From Petunia secreta (taxonomy: Eukaryota > Streptophyta > Magnoliopsida > Solanales > Solanaceae), in the NCBI GenBank assembly GCA_029990175.1, contig JARKIP010000049.1, positions 13,246,001-13,310,000 on the forward strand: 64,000 bases of DNA, in the 5' to 3' direction. How positions within the stretch are numbered: the stretch's first letter is position 1; every line of letters begins with the position of its first letter. Shown one piece after another: positions 11,069 to 24,518 of this stretch. A model generated the notes under the pieces. The model was not told the DNA's origin. It did not search any database and saw only the letters and a list, made by a program, of their open reading frames with translations. The position numbers and the translations under genes were made by a program.

Positions 11069-14000
11069 TCAACTTGTTTCTCTTGAAGAATTCACTTTGT
11101 TCTTCTTATTAGCTTTCATTTGCTGCAACTGGTTGGTGGTGACTGCAGCTCTCCCATTCCATTTTAAGCTACGAGGTTGAAAACCAATATCAATATTAGT
11201 TCCGGATGCACTCTGCACATTTGTCCCAACTTGTAGAACTCTTTGACTCGATGAACCTGGCTGGAATGATAAGAAATATGTACATTTCAATAAGAAACTA
11301 GATAAATGAGTTAAGAAGAAGGAAGAGTACAAATAAAAGAAAATCTTATGCATTCACGACTTGTGTTCCTGTGGTAGGATCAGAATATAAACCAAATCCA
11401 ACAGCTTTGGGCCTTTTTTGTCCTCCACGTGCAACAGGAACACTTGATGATGGTAATTCAGTAGATGAAGTATTGTTTTGGCTTACAAATGGGGCTCCTC
11501 TTCCACCAATTTTCCTTCCCATTCCCCTACCTCTTCCCCCTTTATTTGCTTGAACTCTTGTTATAGCTGAAGTGTCGTTACAAATTGAGCTTGGTCCAGC
11601 AACACTTGATGAATTAAACCCTCTGTTTTGGACAATTGAAGATGGTACTTCAATAGGTCCAGCTGCTGATTTTGTAGGAAATGAGGCTGATTGTGTAGGT
11701 CCAACTGCTGATGAATGAGTTGATTGTGCAGGTCCACTCTATGTATACAAAATTTAAGCAAACATGATGCAATAAACATAATACAATGAAGTAAAGAATG
11801 CACAAAGATATGTACTGCACCTGTGCTTTACATGCAGTCCTATTATGGCCTGTTTGACGACATTTTGAGCATGTCATCTTGACACCTTTCCTTGACAGTT
11901 TTCCCCTTCATCCTTAGCTTTTCTTCTACATTTTCTTGGTCCGCCTGGCATAGGCTTAAAAGCTGGAGGCTCTAATACAAGGTTAGTGGACTCAAGCCAC
12001 ATGTTCAAATTAGGGATAAGTTGAATAAAGTATTGGTAGGCCTTAACAAATGTATCCTTCATATACCAATGGTCTACATGTTCATCAGGATTTTGCCCCA
12101 AGTAGTAGTAAGCACAAATAGCATGAGGGCAAGGAATGCCTCTCAATTCCCAAGCCCTACATGCACAAGTCTTCATTTGCAAATCAACAACAAACCTATA
12201 TTTCTCTTCTAGAATTTCAAAACCATTATCTCTATTCCACAAGACTGTACACTTGTTAGATTTGTCCTTATTCTCCTCTAATATTTCTCTTGCCATTGGT
12301 GCAATGTCTGTATCCCATTTATCAGAAAATTTAATCATGTCCACATGTCTATTCATTAGTTTGTGCCTAATTTCCTCTAACATGGTGATAATAGACTTAT
12401 GTCAAGCAGTTAAAATCCAAGAACTAAACGTCTCACACATGTTATTTTCGACCACATCACACTTGGCATGTGTTTTAAAATAAGCCTTGCACCATACCTC
12501 TTTATTATATCTAAGCAAGTCCTCACAAATATCCTTACCCAGTTTGCCCATTTTTGCCATCTCTTTTTGAATTTGACTTCAAACATTGACTTTGCACATC
12601 TCCAAAACTGCTTCCTTCTTTCTTCTCCCCTCCATGTAATGTGCCAATTTCTCCAAATATGCCTAGCACACATCCGTTGCTCGCAATTTGGTAACAACTG
12701 CATGATTGCAGGAATCAATCCCTACACAACTTAAATAATATTGTTAGTTCCAGAAACTTTAATTTAGTATTGTCATTCTCCAAAAACATGTCCAGGCAGC
12801 AAGATCATAAACCAAACAGAAAATGAGGAAATCACTACTATTCATGTCTATCAGGATCAATTATATGAAATCTCTCTTTATCCTGAGCTTGGGATCAGCT
12901 AATCATAGCAAAAATTCACATAGACAAGTCATATTTCATTGTGCAGCTTCAACATTCACCAACAATCTAAGATGTACTAGGATATTTAGCTGTTGTAAAT
13001 TATGATCATAAGCACAAAAAAGATTTTCAATTTGTTTTAATACATTAATAATTAGCTAAAACTAAATACAAGAGCATAAGAAATGGACTCAGGAGTATTT
13101 TCAACCAAGTATTTGTCAACTAATTTTTAACATACTTAGCAAACAAGGGATGAAAATGAGCAACCCATTCTACAACTAATTTTCCATTTCTTCTTCATTT
13201 TCTCTAATTTCAAGCCAAACAGAAAAATGAGGAAAGCTGGTAACTTTTACAATAGGTTCAAATTATCAAATCTAATCCAAAGCCAGCTTTCATATTAAAC
13301 TCATAGTAGACTATTCATAATATAACTCAACACAAAATTTAAATTCTAATGATACAAACTGAAAAAGATTACATCTTTAAGGAAACTAAATAAAGAACAA
13401 ACATAAATCAGAATAAATGGCTTAACTTATTATTAGAAAGTTTCTGAAATTAACATTAAATTAAAAAACAAATAAAAAAGAATTAACTCTTACCTTCTGC
13501 ATGTCCGACATTACAGTAAGACCTTCACAATTGCCAAGCCGAAGATCTTTAATCAAATAATATAAAAACCAACTCCAACTATGCTATGTCTCTCGATCCA
13601 CAACTGCCCATGCAATGGGATACATTTGATTGTTCCATTCTTTCCAACAGCCACTAAAAGTTCACCCTTGCAAGCTCCTTTAAGAAAACAACCATCAAAC
13701 CCAATTATATTCCTACATCCTTCTAGCCACCCTTTTTTTAATGCATCAAAGCAAATGTAGAAATATACAAAGAGGTTCTTCCCCGGCTCAGATTCTCTGT
13801 CAGTTCTAATCCAACATGAGCTTCCAGGATTGGTTTGTTTGATCATGTCCGCATAGTCATATAATCTTGAAAACTCAAGTTTCCAATCACCCATATTTTC
13901 CCGAAGTACTTTCAATTTAGCCCTGTAGCAAACAGTCCTACCAACATAAAGCCCCAACTTCTTTCTAACCAAGTCTTGAATCTCCTAAATCCTTATGTCT

Positions 14001-15050
14001 GGTTGTGAAATTATTTGGTCCTTGAACTTTCTAGCTATAAGAATAGAACCACAAAGCTTATTCTTATTTAAAGGAATGCACTTGTGTACAGGATGGTAGT
14101 TCTTGACTAAGAAATCACCAGAGTCCCGTTCAAAGGCAGCAAACAACATCCATTTACAATGACCAGCTTTACACTTAACCCTCACTCTATGCTTCTCATT
14201 TGGTCGTAACTTTAATTGTCTCCTATACTCTACAGCATAGTCAGCCACAACTTTCCTGAATTGTATGGCATTCTCAAAAAGCATTCCAAGCTCAAATATA
14301 GACACTTCACAGTCTTCATCATATTTCACTTTTTTGCTTCTCCGTCTAGATGGTAAATCTACTCCTTTAACAGCTTCTGCATCTAGCTCTTCTCTACTAT
14401 CATCACTCCAACAATCAGAACTACTAAGATAATCCTCATCTCCTCCTAATTTCCCAGCATGTTTATTTTTTTTTATTCTTCCCAATATCCTCAAACCCTC
14501 TATCTCTACCACCTGCCTCCCCAACTGGTATCTCTTGTGTTTGAACAGCTTTTTTCCTCTGTTTTTTGCACCTTCTTTCTTCCCTAAGTATCCTCAACTT
14601 CTCGTCTACTTCAGAATCATCTTCTTCAGGGATATCAACAAGATCCGAATCACTACTCTCAACCTCCGAGAGATGACCTTCTAAATTTGATATTTCTCAT
14701 ACAAAAACATTTACTTCTTCAACCTCCACTAGATTAACTTCTGGACCAGCTAATAAAGTAGTAGGGACCACATTCTCATCAAGAAAAGGCTGATCTTTAA
14801 TAAATAATTCAAACGTATCCCCATTTTTTAAGTATTTCACAAGGTCCAACAGTTGTTGGTCAGACTACACCAAGTGCAATTGTTTAGTCCTTGGGTTGTG
14901 ATAGTGGAACCCACCAACAACGACATAACCCCTTTCTTTAGTATAAGCGTGCAGCTCTAGTACAGAGAAGTGGTCCTTGTCTATTGCAATTCCATAAACA
15001 TCACCCTCAGTTAAGTGGTGAAATATTGTCTGTATGTACTCGTCCGACAT
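11069..15050 (-). pseudogene. MuDR-type (MULE) transposase, multi-exon, disabled
   Basis: From an ATG at 15050 the relic shows an N-terminal PB1-like region (near 15050-14750), an acidic linker, the Mutator DNA-binding domain (14310-14040, including CKWMLFAAFERD), the start of the MULE DDE domain (IGFDGCFLKG near 13700), an intron (about 13494-12720, GT-AG), a second core segment (CARHIWRNW near 12670), a SWIM zinc finger (CACRAWELRGIPCPHAICAY near 12140), a CCHC knuckle (CSKCRQTGHNRTAC near 11870) and a Ser/Pro/Gly-rich tail in further exons ending at 11069. Stops occur near 14866, 14698, 13985, 13580 and 12402, and frameshifts near 14470, 13620 and 12570. The domain order is complete, so it is a decayed autonomous gene. 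Confidence 0.88.
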
Positions 15051-15604
15051 TGTCAACACTGTATGAATTAAATAAAGGATATTAGGAAATGTACAAAATA
15101 CACACATAAATAATAAACCCAAAAAAAAAAACCTAACTTTAGTCCATCTAGATAAGAGTGGAATTAGAAAAGGGATATCAGGAAAGGGACAAAATATTCC
15201 AATACCCTACCCATCTGGTAAAGAACAATCCAAAAAAGCCTAACTTTTTGTCATATTTTCAACACCCAAAAAGAATCTATAAAGTATGAAATTAAACATG
15301 TAAAATCACTTACAGTAAGATGATTCTTCATAAAAGTCAAGAAATTTGATGTTCTTCGTTCGATTGCAAAGAAATCAAGCTCTTTGATCCACTTAGTTTA
15401 CTCAAGACATTGAGAGAAAGAGAGGGGCTAAGGGTTACGGGAGATAGTTTGTGAGAGAAAAGGTATTTTTTTAGTCTTTAATCAAAAAGGTCTATGATAT
15501 ATTCCACGCTGGAAGACAATTAACAGATGTTTTTTTCATTGGTAATAATATCCACGTCATAGAGAGTGTGTACACGCGCTAAAACTGTACAGGAGCATGA
15601 GTAA

Positions 15605-15722
15605 AAAGTGTTAAAATGGTACAAATATTGGGTGGTTTAAGTTTCAAATTGGAACAAGCCTCAGTTTAAGTGTCAAAATGAAAGTTTCGGACAAGTTTAA
15701 GGGGCCGCGTATGAATTTGGCC
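15605..15722 (-). repeat. Right terminal inverted repeat of the MULE
   Basis: Reverse complement of the left terminal repeat; its outer end GGCC at 15719-15722 is followed by the TTTTATTTT duplication. It would carry the transposase promoter, about 550 bases upstream of the ATG. Confidence 0.9.
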
Positions 15723-16006
15723 TTTTATTTTTGTATATTTATTTTTTTCCCATTTTTTTTAACTTGTATACAATTACAATAACGGGTTGCCTCCCGAGAA
15801 GTGCCTTAGTTATAGTCGTGGCATGACTTCACTTAGCATCAACACTTTTTCTTCCAACTCGAGCTTACGTATTGCCTCCCCAATTGTAATTCAACTCTCC
15901 GGTTATGCTCTTGAGGTGGCACAAGTTCTTGCATGCCAAAAACTAAGCATCTTCTTTTGCGCATAGCCGCTAATTCAGGAATATCTTCGAGTTGTCGAAT
16001 ATGCTC

Positions 16007-16642
16007 TTAACCAAGCACCAAATATATCATTTTGTACTCTTTGGTCTGCAAATGAGGAATTTCATCTTGCTTAGATTGTACTGAAAACTCCATAATGTAA
16101 GCACCATACACCTCATCCTTCAACTCTTCCACTGGCTCAAAAGGATTAATTTCCACGTCTCCTTCTAAAACTAATGTTAAAAAGTATCTAGAATGTGGTG
16201 CAATCCGCTCACACTTCACTATATTGACATCCCCTTTCTAGCACGACTTAGAGTCAATTAGAATATCAGCTTCAATTTTTTTGTCTGACTCCAGTACCAC
16301 ACCTTCATCGTCGGCATCTTTCCACACCATATGGCTAGATAGTTGGCTTGCAACACTTGTCTCCTCCAATAAAAATTCACGTTTTAGATCTTCAACTATA
16401 GCCATGATTTCTTCTTCTAATTCTCTGTCTTCTTGGTTAGGTTGTTGAATTCCCAATAATGCGACCAACTGATTCACTTGAGCTTCGGTGCGGAATAGTT
16501 CTGCTCTACGTCTATCCCAAATCTTCTTCAATTCAGCTTCATATTCTTCCTCATTATCCAACTTCATCGCACCTACTATTATCATAAGAGAAAGAAGTAT
16601 CATCATAATAGGGGCTCGGGGTTGAATGAGACATATTAGCAC
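16007..16642 (-). pseudogene. Acidic open-frame remnant of the LARD-like element (function unknown)
   Basis: Two open frames, 16642-16238 and 16219-16007, appear to be one reading frame broken by a stop. The upper part is glutamate-rich with a helical, possibly coiled-coil stretch (EAQVNQLVALLG); the lower part contains HSRYFLTLVLEGDVEINPF. No Gag, zinc-knuckle or protease motif is visible. It lies near the primer site, where gag would be expected, so it may be a degenerate or lineage-specific product of the non-autonomous element. I do not recognise a family. Confidence 0.4.
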
Positions 16643-16712
16643 AACATAATAATGACCATCTTAATTACCACACATATTACATCACCTAGCCATATGTAAA
16701 TTCTTGATGTCA

Positions 16713-16806
<94 letters not shown>
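16713..16806. repeat. (ATT)n microsatellite
   Basis: About 30 uninterrupted ATT triplets in the leader of the LARD-like element. Confidence 0.97.
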
Positions 16807-16809
<3 letters not shown>

Positions 16810-16887
16810 AAACTAAACAAATATGTACAAAGGCGAAGTTAATTGAACTGACAACCTAGCTATCATAACAAGCTAGAAATGCACCGT

Positions 16888-16907
16888 GTTCCCTGGCAAC
16901 GGCGCCA
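16888..16907 (-). other. Primer-binding site of the LARD-like element
   Basis: On the minus strand it reads TGGCGCCGTTGCCAGGGAAC, five bases inside the LTR end. TGGCGCCGTTGCC-type sites are common in plant Ty3/gypsy elements of the Tat/Athila kind. It gives the element's orientation. Confidence 0.65.
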
Positions 16908-16912
16908 AAATT

Positions 16913-18232
16913 TGACCAGGCAAAACTACGTCTTATAAAAAGGATTAAGCGGTTGCAGTAAATATAGCTCGGTACTTGAAGTACCGAGATTGAATCCCAC
17001 AGATAACACGACTCCTAGCAGTTAATCTAGCTATAGTATTTATCCAATCAACTTCAAGAGTATATCTTTTATTTTTGTTTTATACTAACACTTCTAAACA
17101 AAAAAGTAAATACAAGTATAGAAAGATAGATTTGATTAAAGAGATGGAAGACCTAAGATTGATTTTCCCAACTCCTAACTTATGCTAAAGTATTGTGCTA
17201 TCAATTTTTCTTAACTGTTTCGATTGAACAAGTGCTCCAAGCTTACAATTACCTACTTCCGTTAAGTAATCATAACTTTCATTAGTTAACTATTCTAATT
17301 AACTAATGAAGATAGGGAGAACTACACTTATGGTTCACAATAAGGATCAGTATTCCTTATTCACCTTTTTGACAACCTAAGCAATGCTTTTGTTTTAAGT
17401 TGAAATACTGCTATGTGTTTAACCCTAACTCATGAATCTATTCCTAGTAATCACAAGAATAAAGGGGACAATTAATTGAGGATCCTACCAATTAACCAAT
17501 ATGAAATTCGTAAACAATATAGATAGACAGAATTAACAAGGTTCATTCATAAAACAATAATTATCATCACACAAGCATGTAGAGTGGTTCAATTAACTGT
17601 AGATTGAACGATTTAGCCACTCATAGTCATATTCTAAGACAAGAAATAACTATAAGTATGTAAAAATTACAATAAGATGGAAAGATGGATGTAGTAGAGC
17701 TTTGAATCTTAGTCTTCTCTCTTCCTTGCCTCCTTTTGATGTGGAATAGGTCAAAAGTTATATTTTGGGTGTGTTGGATGCCTTTTATAACGTCTCCATA
17801 GATACACACAAGTCGGGAATTCAAAATATTAGGAAATTAAGCCTACTGTGTCGTGAAGCGCATTGCATAACACGGTGCGGTAGGGTTTTTTTTTTTTTTG
17901 CAGGTTTTACAAAATTCCAATTTTCTAAAAATCAACCCTGTCGCATTGCGCTACGCAGAGGCCAACACGGTGCGGCAGGCATAATTTACTGCTCTTCCAT
18001 TTCTTATTATTTTTCGTCCACACCTTCGTTCACTCGACCCCCGAGCTTCTACTCAGACTTCAAAACCCTTATTCTCACTAAATTTTGCTCCACAAACGCC
18101 TCATCTCATCAACATAATTCCTACAACATAAAACACACCAAATGAGAGAAATTCAGCTCAAAGTGCTAAGAAATATGACAAGTAGAAGCATGAATATGAG
18201 GCTAAAATAAAGAAAAATCTAGCCTCGTATCA
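16913..18232 (-). repeat. 5' LTR of the LARD-like element
   Basis: About 1.32 kb, beginning TGATACGAGGC and ending ...CCTGGTCA on the minus strand. Its outer 137 bases match the truncated 3' LTR at 7366-7512. Short open frames inside it are not convincing genes. Confidence 0.7.
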
Positions 18233-18593
18233 GTAGGCGTTCGTAAACCCAAAAAAAAAGTTTATTCTAGTCATTTTCAGTCATAAATTTCGTACAATAC
18301 TCAAAGTTTCTTAGTAACAATTCTTTTACAGATCACGTAATTACAATTACATATTACAAATGCATTGCCAAATTGAAAGGGCATACAGAAGGATTATACT
18401 CCCATTCTTAGAGTTTGACGGAGATGCCAAATCTTGTAAATTTATAACAATCCTTTAAATTAATAATTATATACATATGATAGACTACTACTAGAAAGTG
18501 ATAGCTGAAGAAAACAATGCGCCTCACGCGCCTTCTAAAAATAACTAAAACCCAGTTACCAAAATAGAAAGTATTGTCCTTCTCTTTCCTGAT

Positions 18594-20358
18594 GGAGCCG
18601 CCGGATGGCAGACCTCCGGCGCGTGTAGAAGGAAAATCTATTCCTTCAGCTGAGATGAACCTACATACTATCCATATCTGGTGGAAATTCTTCCTATGCA
18701 AACATAGTAAATACCATCCAAAGACAAGCTGAAACAGAAGATGCGATTCTCGCTAGAAAAGCTACTCATAATGGTATTCTAGCTCTAATCTTCAAAGCTA
18801 AGGATTACTATGGAACACTGGCAAATCCATGTAAAAGAACCCTAGTTGGAAGATTTCTAAAAGCAAGGCCTAGAATTGGGAGAATTAGGTCAAAATTCTC
18901 TGAAAATTTTCCTTTAAAAGGGTCGGTGAAGATTGGGGTATACGATAACTTCAATGTATTTATGGAATTTTCAAGCGAAGAGGATTTCAATACAGTTTGG
19001 TTCAGAAGAGCAATTGAAATCAATGGACAACAAATATGGATGCAGAAGTAGTCACCGGATTTTAAGCCAGAAGAGGACTTACTATTTGCTCCAGTATGAG
19101 TTCTTTTGCACTGGTTTCTATACCACATGCATTCCTGGACATATATCAAGAAGATAATAGGGGAGATAGGCATGCCATTGGAACTAGATGCAGCAACCAA
19201 GAACAGGACTCGTCTAAGCATGGCAAAGGTACGAGTAGAAATTGATCTATTGAAAACATTTCCTTCTAGTATTTGGGTGGGATGTGAAGATGAAAATGCC
19301 CCCACTAAAAGGCTTTGAACAGAAAATTGAGTATGAAGGAATCCCTAAATACTGTATATTCTGTAAAAAGTTGGGTAATACAGTGGGTAATTGTAGAGTT
19401 ATTGAGGAAAAAAACAATGGAAAATTTTGAAGAAGAAAAGAATAAATTAGTTTAGATTGATAATAAAGAAAAGTACAAAGTGGGAGAACAAAAGCATGAC
19501 ATTTCAAATCAGAAACGAAATGTTAATCAGGATAATGAATGAGAGGTGGTGAAAGAGGAGGTTAAAAGATCAGAACTTGCTAGGACCAGTAACCAGATTA
19601 TAGGGACTAAAACTGGAGAAGGAAAGGAGAAGTCAGAGAAAGATAACACAGAAAAAGGGGGAAGCATAGATGAATTAGCTGATACACCAATCAGAATCAA
19701 AGAAAACAAAAAGAGAAGGGTAAACAAGAAAAGCACACCAAAGAAGAAACCAGAAGTCGCTTTTAAACTAGGGAAATTCTACCAGTTGATAGACAAGATA
19801 AGGACTACTAAGGAGAGAAACAAGAGAAAAAGTGCAAAAATAGAGGGAACAACCAGTAATTCAAAAGACGGATCAAGCAAAAATGTGACAGAGGGGAACA
19901 ATGAAGAAGAAGAAATGGTTAGAAAGGAAGATGATATGATAGTTTTTTCAAATGATAGTAGACTGTTACGGATGATACAAAGGGAAGGAATAAGTAGCAG
20001 CATACAAAGAGTACCACAAAAATTTTTTGGGCACTCCAAGTCCAACTTCTAAGGTTAGAAGCAATTAGAACAAAGACTGCTAGAATATGCTGAAGAAGGG
20101 GAAATGCTGGAGAACCAAGTTGATGAAACACCATCAGTGTCTGAGGAGGAAATAAAACAACACTTGATGGGCAATGAAGACAACAAAAATGACATGGATG
20201 ATCCTTATCAAAGTCATTTCAAGGAGGTGGTAGGAGAACTGGGACTATCACCTGTCAGGAAAGAAAGAAGCAAAGATAGAAGCAACAGGAGCAATGACAA
20301 GAAGGCAACAATGAAATCTAGCCCTGAAAAGGAGAGGACACAGAAACAACTCTTTTAA
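18594..20358 (+). pseudogene. LINE ORF1 (DUF4283-like RNA-binding protein), disabled
   Basis: The first codons encode a proline-rich start, MEPPDGRPPARVEGK. After a frameshift near 18690 the frame continues through a DUF4283-like region (18750-19330, with RTLVGRFLKARPRIGR and LDAATKNRTRLSMAKVRVEI). A cysteine knuckle remnant (YCIFCKKLGNTVGNC) follows near 19350, then a lysine/glutamate-rich low-complexity tail (19546-20358). Stops near 19050, 19318 and 20052 and several frameshifts break it. ORF1 of plant L1 elements coats the element RNA. Confidence 0.75.
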
Positions 20359-20369
20359 TCCTTAATGAT

Positions 20370-23300
20370 TAATGCAATTTTTTGGAATATAAGGGGGATG
20401 AGTACCAAATAAAGCCAATCATAGGCTCAAAAATCTAATAAGAATAAACAACATTCAGCTTGTTGCAGTCTTTGAAGCATTCATGAAAAAAGAAAAACGG
20501 AGTGATATAAAAATTTCTTGGGTTTCAGCATTATATATCTTATGAAATAGGAGGGATTTGGTGTTTTTGATTAGGTAACTTAGATATTAACCTGATAGCT
20601 GTGGAGGATCAGCAAGTCACTATTAAGGTGAAAGAGCAGAACTCTTCTGAACTTTATTACATGACATCAGTTTATGCAAAACAACTATGAGAGAGTTTAA
20701 TTCAAACTGAATCTGTAGTGGATGCACCTTGGTGCATAGGAGGGGATTTCAATGTTATAATGGAATCATCTAAAAAAGTAGGAGGCGGACCATATAGGGC
20801 ATACAATAGCTTTGATTTCTATGAATGCATGGATGCTTGTGGGGTCACAAATGCAGACTATGTGGTGCCAAAATTTACATGATGCAACAACTGGTGTGCA
20901 AGGAAGAGGATCTGGAAAAAGATTGGACAGAATTTTCATCAATGATATCTGGATGCATAAGTATCAAAACACAGTGGTTAGACACCTAAGCATGACAGGT
21001 TCAGACCATAGGCCTATGTTAATGAAATGCAAGGACAACCAGTTAGGTATAATCATACATTTCAGATTCCTAGTTTTTTGGGTTGATCGGCCAAATTTTT
21101 ATGACATAGTTGAAGAGGTATGGAATAAGAGTGTTGCTGGTAATCCTATGTGGCGACTACAACAAAAGATAAAGATATTAAGTAGAAGACTTAGTGTCTG
21201 GTCTAGGGAAGAAATTGGCAATGTATTTCAGAAAGTGAAAGAATGGGAACTGGTTACACAAGATGATGAAGAAGTTGGTCTCATAGAGAATTCAAATGGC
21301 TCAAGGGAGAAACTTAATATGGCACAAGCTCGGTATATCATGTGGATGGTAATGAAAGAATCAATACTGAAACAGAAATCTCAAGTTAAATGGTTTGATA
21401 AAGGTGATTGTAACAACAGGTATTTTCATAACTCTATCAAAGACCAAAGAAGAAAATTGCAGTTGCACAGAATCAAAAATCACAGAGGAAGATGGATACA
21501 AGGGGTAGATAAGATAGCAGAAGTTGCAGTCACACACTTTAAGAAGCTGTTTAATCTGCCTCCAGTTAAGGTGAATCCAAAGACATTGCAATGTATTCCA
21601 GAATGTATAAAAGAAGAGGACAACAAGATGCTAGTTGCTCTACCAGATGAGGAAGAAATTAAAGCTGCAGTTTTTGAATTGAGTTCTTCTAGTGCAGCTG
21701 GACCAGATGGATATAATGGCACTTTTTACCATAAGTGCTGGGAGATAATCAAAAAGGAAGTAGTTGATTTTGTCCAAAGTTTCTTGGAGGGGAAGAATCT
21801 TACAAAATTTTAGTCTCATACATGCTTCTTTTTATTGCCTAAAATAGAGTTTTCGAGTACATTTTCATTCCTTAGACCAATTAGTTTGAGTCATTTTTCA
21901 GCTAAGATAATGTCTAAAGTTATTGCAAGAAGACTAAACATGTTAGTACCTAGATTGATATAGGAGAATCAGAGTGAGTTTGTAAAAGGAAGGCTTATTA
22001 CAAATAATGTGTTATTGGCTCAGTAGATAGTATAGGGGATATCTCAACCTAATAAAGGGGGAAACATTGTGATAAAGATCGACATGGCAAAAGCCTATGA
22101 TAGGCTATCTTGGAAGTTTCTAAATGCAGTAATTGAAAATTTTGGTTTTTCTGAATGCTGGTTGGAGATTATTCAAAGACTAGTTTGCCAAGTGTGGTAC
22201 TCTATCATATTTAATGGATCAAGGCATGGTTTCTTCTCATCCTCACATTGTTTGAAATAAGGAGACCCTCTATCCCCATCCTTGTTCATTTTGGGAGCAG
22301 GAGTGTTGGCCAGACTGTTCAACAGTCTTTTCTCTAACCTATTGTTTGTTCCATTTTCTATGAACATGAAAGGGCCATGTGCGAATCATCTTGCATATAC
22401 AGATGATATTGTCATTTTTGTGGAGGTAAAAGCAGATCTGTCAAGCTTGTTATGAAAAGTTGAGGAGATATGAGAAGAGCTATGGACAAAAGATTAATGA
22501 AGATAAAAGTTTCTTCTGCACTGAACCTAAAACATAATTATCAAGAATAAACAGGATCATTGACATAACAGGTTTCAAGCATAAAGAGTTTCCATTCACA
22601 TACTTGGGATGCCCAATTTATGTGGGAAGTAAGTAGATGAGCAACTTTGACCCAATGGTAACAAAAATAGTAAAAAGAATGTCTGGCTGGCAAGGCAAAC
22701 AATTATCACCAGGTGGGAAGACAACATTGATCAATCATGTGCTGCAAGCAATCCATTCTTATACACTTGTTGCAATCAATCTTCCAAAAGGAATCTTCAT
22801 TAATTGAAAAACACTTAGCAAGATTTTTTTGGGGAGCTGAGGGAGATAAGAGTAAATACCACTGAAGTTCATGGCAGAACTTATGTCATACAAAGCAGGA
22901 AGGTGGCATTGGAATTAGAAGACTTGAGTACATAAGTGAGGCATTTGCATGAAAGAGATGGTGGAACTTCAGAACTCAGCAATCACTTTGGGCTTCTTTT
23001 TTGAAAGCAAAGTATTGTAGCATGAATCATCTAGTTGCTAAATAAAGTGTGTCCAAGCATTCTCATTCATGGGGGAAATTGCTCAAAGTTATAGAGAATG
23101 TGGAAGGAAATCTGATCTGAAAAATTCAAAATGGAAATGCTAATTTCTGGTGGGACAACTGGACAGGGAAAGGTGCTCTAGCTAGCATAGTAGCTAATAA
23201 GTCAAGAGCTGCAAAGACTACAGTTTCAGAGTACATTATAATGGAAGTTGGAATCTTCACAAGTTATCAGAGGATCTGCCTACAGTCATTATTCAACACA

Positions 23301-24518
23301 TCTCCGGGATCCATATTGGAGATGCAAGTAGAGATGACTATGACATATGGGAGCTAGGTGGTGAAGGCAAGTTTTAACCATATCAGCATATGAGAAGGTC
23401 AGGATGGCAAAACAAAATAATAGAATGAGATCCAAGGTATGGCACACTAACTTACCATTCAAAATGTCATTCCTGGTATGGAGACTCATAAAAAAGAAGC
23501 TCCCATTTTATGAGATACTTAACAGGTTTGGTAATAACATTGCGTCAATATGTGTGTGTTGTTCTGTGAAAAGTGGAGAGACAATTCAGTATGTGTTTCT
23601 GGAAAGTGAAGTTGCAAAAAAACTTTGGAAGCATTTTGATGGCCCTTTGGGTATACTTAGTACAGGTAATACTGTTAATAGTAGGCTTGAGGAGTGGTGG
23701 GGAATTAAACCTAAGAATGGAGTTCACAAACTAGTTCTTAGTGTAACTCTCATTGTAATATGTTGGGAGATATGGAAACAAATGTGCTCTTATAAACATG
23801 CAGATCAGAAGTAAATGTGGGGTAGGAAAATAGAGCACCAAATTTGGTGGAATATAAAGATGGTTTTAGAGATGTCTTTTCCTAAATGTATACTGGGAAA
23901 TACTTGGAATGAAGTCTGTGAGAAAATTGAGAAGCTGAAATCAGTTCAGAAATGGAACTGGTACACTAGTCTAAACCACCAATAGGTGCTATCAAGATAA
24001 ATACATATGGTAGTTTCATGGGAGGTAAAGCAGGGATAAGTGGAATTGTCAGAGATAGTGAAGGCATTATAATTATGGCTTTCTCAAGTCCTGTTAGCTG
24101 CTCAACGAGCAATATGACAGAAGCTTTAGCTGCAAAGTATTGTATACTCTGGTGCATTGAAAATGTCACAGTGGAACTGGATTCTATGGTAATTACAAAT
24201 ATGTTGAAGAACATGTACTCAAATAATCTGAAGATGAAACAGATCATAGATAAGATATCTCAGAAGTTGTCCCAAGTAAATTACTACTCAGTAACACATT
24301 GCTTCAGGGAGGCAAATTCTGTTGCAGATTGCTTAGCTAAGGATGCAACTAATCAAGCAGATAAGAGAATATTCTATAGCTCTCATCTTATGTCAAAAGA
24401 AGCTAGAAGTTGCTATCAGTTAGAAAGTTGCAAATGCCTAGTGTTAGGCTTAGATATGATAAGGCAAAATTTTTTGTTAATTAGAATGATGTATAGCAAT
24501 ATTGACTCTGGGCAGTAA
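20370..24518 (+). pseudogene. LINE ORF2 (endonuclease-reverse transcriptase-RNase H), disabled
   Basis: Domain landmarks in order: apurinic-endonuclease motifs WCIGGDFNVI (near 20732) and GSDHRPM (near 20999); reverse-transcriptase motifs AAGPDGYNGTFYHKCW (near 21694), IDMAKAYDRLSWKFL (near 22078), GDPLSPSLF (near 22262) and LAYTDDI (near 22393); the zf-RVT region (near 23430-23640, cysteines in CVCCSV); and an RNase H domain (24018-24518, GISGIVRDSEG and REANSVADCLAKDA). Many stops and frameshifts interrupt it; the longest clean stretch is 20812-21813. In live copies the product nicks target DNA and copies the RNA in place. Confidence 0.85.

Larger units (their letters stand above)
9091..15722. 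mobile_element. Mutator-like element (MULE) with two genes
   Basis: The ends are long inverted repeats (9091-9212 against 15605-15722), nearly identical over the outer 80 bases and starting GGCCAAATTCATACGCGG. The nonamer TTTTATTTT flanks both ends exactly (9082-9090 and 15723-15731), the 9-bp duplication characteristic of Mutator elements. Inside are a decayed MuDR-type transposase on the minus strand and an intact GRF zinc-finger gene on the plus strand. The genes point at each other from the two termini, the same convergent layout as mudrA and mudrB in maize MuDR. It is inserted in the LARD-like element. Confidence 0.92.
7366..18232 (-). mobile_element. Non-autonomous (LARD-like) LTR retroelement, carrying a MULE insertion
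   Basis: The 5' LTR is at 16913-18232 and a truncated 3' LTR at 7366-7512; the two share about 140 bp of clearly homologous sequence ending ...CTCGTATCA. On the minus strand the LTR starts TGATACGAGG. A primer-type site (16888-16907) lies inside the 5' LTR. Without the MULE (9091-15722) the interior is only about 2.7 kb and shows no Gag, protease, reverse transcriptase or integrase motifs, only short acidic open frames at 16007-16642. That composition suggests a large retrotransposon derivative mobilised by a partner element. Confidence 0.65.
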
